The translations under genes and the position numbers were made by a program. DNA of 64,000 nucleotides from Protonemura montana (lineage: Eukaryota; Arthropoda; Insecta; Plecoptera; Nemouridae). The DNA lies in NCBI GenBank assembly GCA_947568835.1, contig OX387606.1, positions 1,054,001 to 1,118,000 on the forward strand, given 5' to 3'. Shown here in pieces: positions 63,455 to 64,000 of the stretch. The stretch's first letter is position 1, and each line of letters begins with the position of its first letter. The notes beneath the pieces were generated by a model, which saw only the letters and a list, made by a program, of their open reading frames with translations, was not told where the DNA came from and did not search any database.

Positions 63455-63961
63455 ATGTCTCTCAAATTATTTCGGTAAGTTGACATTTTACGTTTTTTAC
63501 AATTCAACTAAATAATTCAACCGTCGCAGCTCGACTCTCGGTCGCCACATTTATGTTATTAGTATGCATTAAAATTTACCCGAGGTCATTTAACCCAGCC
63601 TTTTTTATTATAAATAATCTATTTGGCTTCAATTTATAACAGCAGAGAAAATACGGGGACGCAATATCAGAGACGCTATTACAATCATTATTAGATTTAC
63701 TGCCATCGTTTATTTCAATATCCACTTCATTTTGACATTATTTTTGCAATTAACTTCAAAACGCTGTTGTAGCTTTGCTGAACGAATGGCGTACAATTGC
63801 ACTTGTTGCAGGCAACGAGGAGTCGTGGTTAGAATGTGTTTCATTGTCCAATAATGGCGTGTGTTTTTCAGACATGGGACGCCTTCAACACGAGAGCAGC
63901 AACATGGAGGAACATTTCCCGCCCATGAAAGACAAGATGGAGTCGTCGCTTCATTGTTTGG
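63455..63961 (+). CDS. First two exons of an unidentified host gene (partial)
   Basis: ATG 63,455 lies at the end of a GC-richer leader (63,330-63,454) and is followed after 20 coding bases by donor GTAAGT (63,475-63,480). The next exon is 63,872-63,961, between GTGTTTTTCAG and donor GTGAGT. The join is open (starts MSLKLFRHGTPST). An alternative start, ATG 63,874 within exon 2, gives another open frame (starts MGRLQHESSNMEEHF), so the true frame is undecided. The gene continues beyond the window. No domain visible. Confidence 0.45.
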
Positions 63962-64000
63962 GTGAGTTTTTCAATGCTTTGTCAATTGTCATTCCTCTTC

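Overview
Invertebrate nuclear DNA, probably protostome. The evidence is AT-rich sequence, GT-AG introns, a 5S-rRNA-derived SINE, solo LTRs, LINE remnants, several DNA transposons and one nearly complete Polinton/Maverick. Phylum cannot be fixed by eye. No rRNA, intact tRNA or CRISPR was seen.

Region 1 (1-23,523 and 36,923-42,886) is a cluster of repeated modules, called Y and X here. Order: Y1 (251-3,840), X1 (3,841-6,821), Y2 (6,822-12,200, split by a 2.7 kb insertion), a stretch with a 3.5 kb long-TIR transposon (14,464-18,015), Y3 (18,236-19,820), X2 (20,760-23,523), the Polinton, Y4 (36,923-40,510), X3 (40,511-42,886). Each Y carries, on the minus strand, a broken F-type (baculovirus F / errantivirus Env-like) envelope pseudogene. 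Divergent to it, on the plus strand, are exon-like pieces of a spliced gene: a 44-45 aa membrane micro-protein, a SAM-like segment, and in X a basic exon followed by a 156-codon ORF. Positions 1 to about 3,880 match 36,673 to about 40,552 at a constant 36,672-bp offset. Positions 1-250 are the right end of another Polinton copy, so the Polinton locus itself appears duplicated (or the assembly is).

Region 2 (23,524-36,922) is a 13.4 kb Polinton. It has 836/839-bp TIRs, AG...CT ends and a 6-bp CACGTG target duplication. The target is confirmed by an uninterrupted paralogous site at 6,822-6,827. Gene order on plus: C2H2-PolB (two small introns; broken by one frameshift and one stop), packaging ATPase, small basic/hydrophobic protein, integrase with a long N-terminal extension and a chromodomain, penton-like minor capsid, pVI/pX-like basic protein, double-jelly-roll major capsid, adenain-like protease. 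A two-exon gene on minus starts inside the right TIR. ATPase through major capsid are packed with 4-nt overlaps or very short gaps, forming a virion-morphogenesis block. PolB is broken, but integrase, capsid and protease frames are open.

Region 3 (42,887-64,000) is ordinary host DNA rich in repeats. It has a 22-bp minisatellite, two 310-bp solo LTRs, two 5S-derived SINEs with 3 and 5 tandem copies of a 91-bp promoter-bearing unit, a 31-bp minisatellite, palindromic MITE-like repeats and a LINE 3' end. Two minus-strand exons (an Ig half-domain resembling ROR receptors, and an acidic GC-rich exon) suggest a host gene crosses 51-55 kb. At the right edge are the first two exons of an unidentified plus-strand gene.
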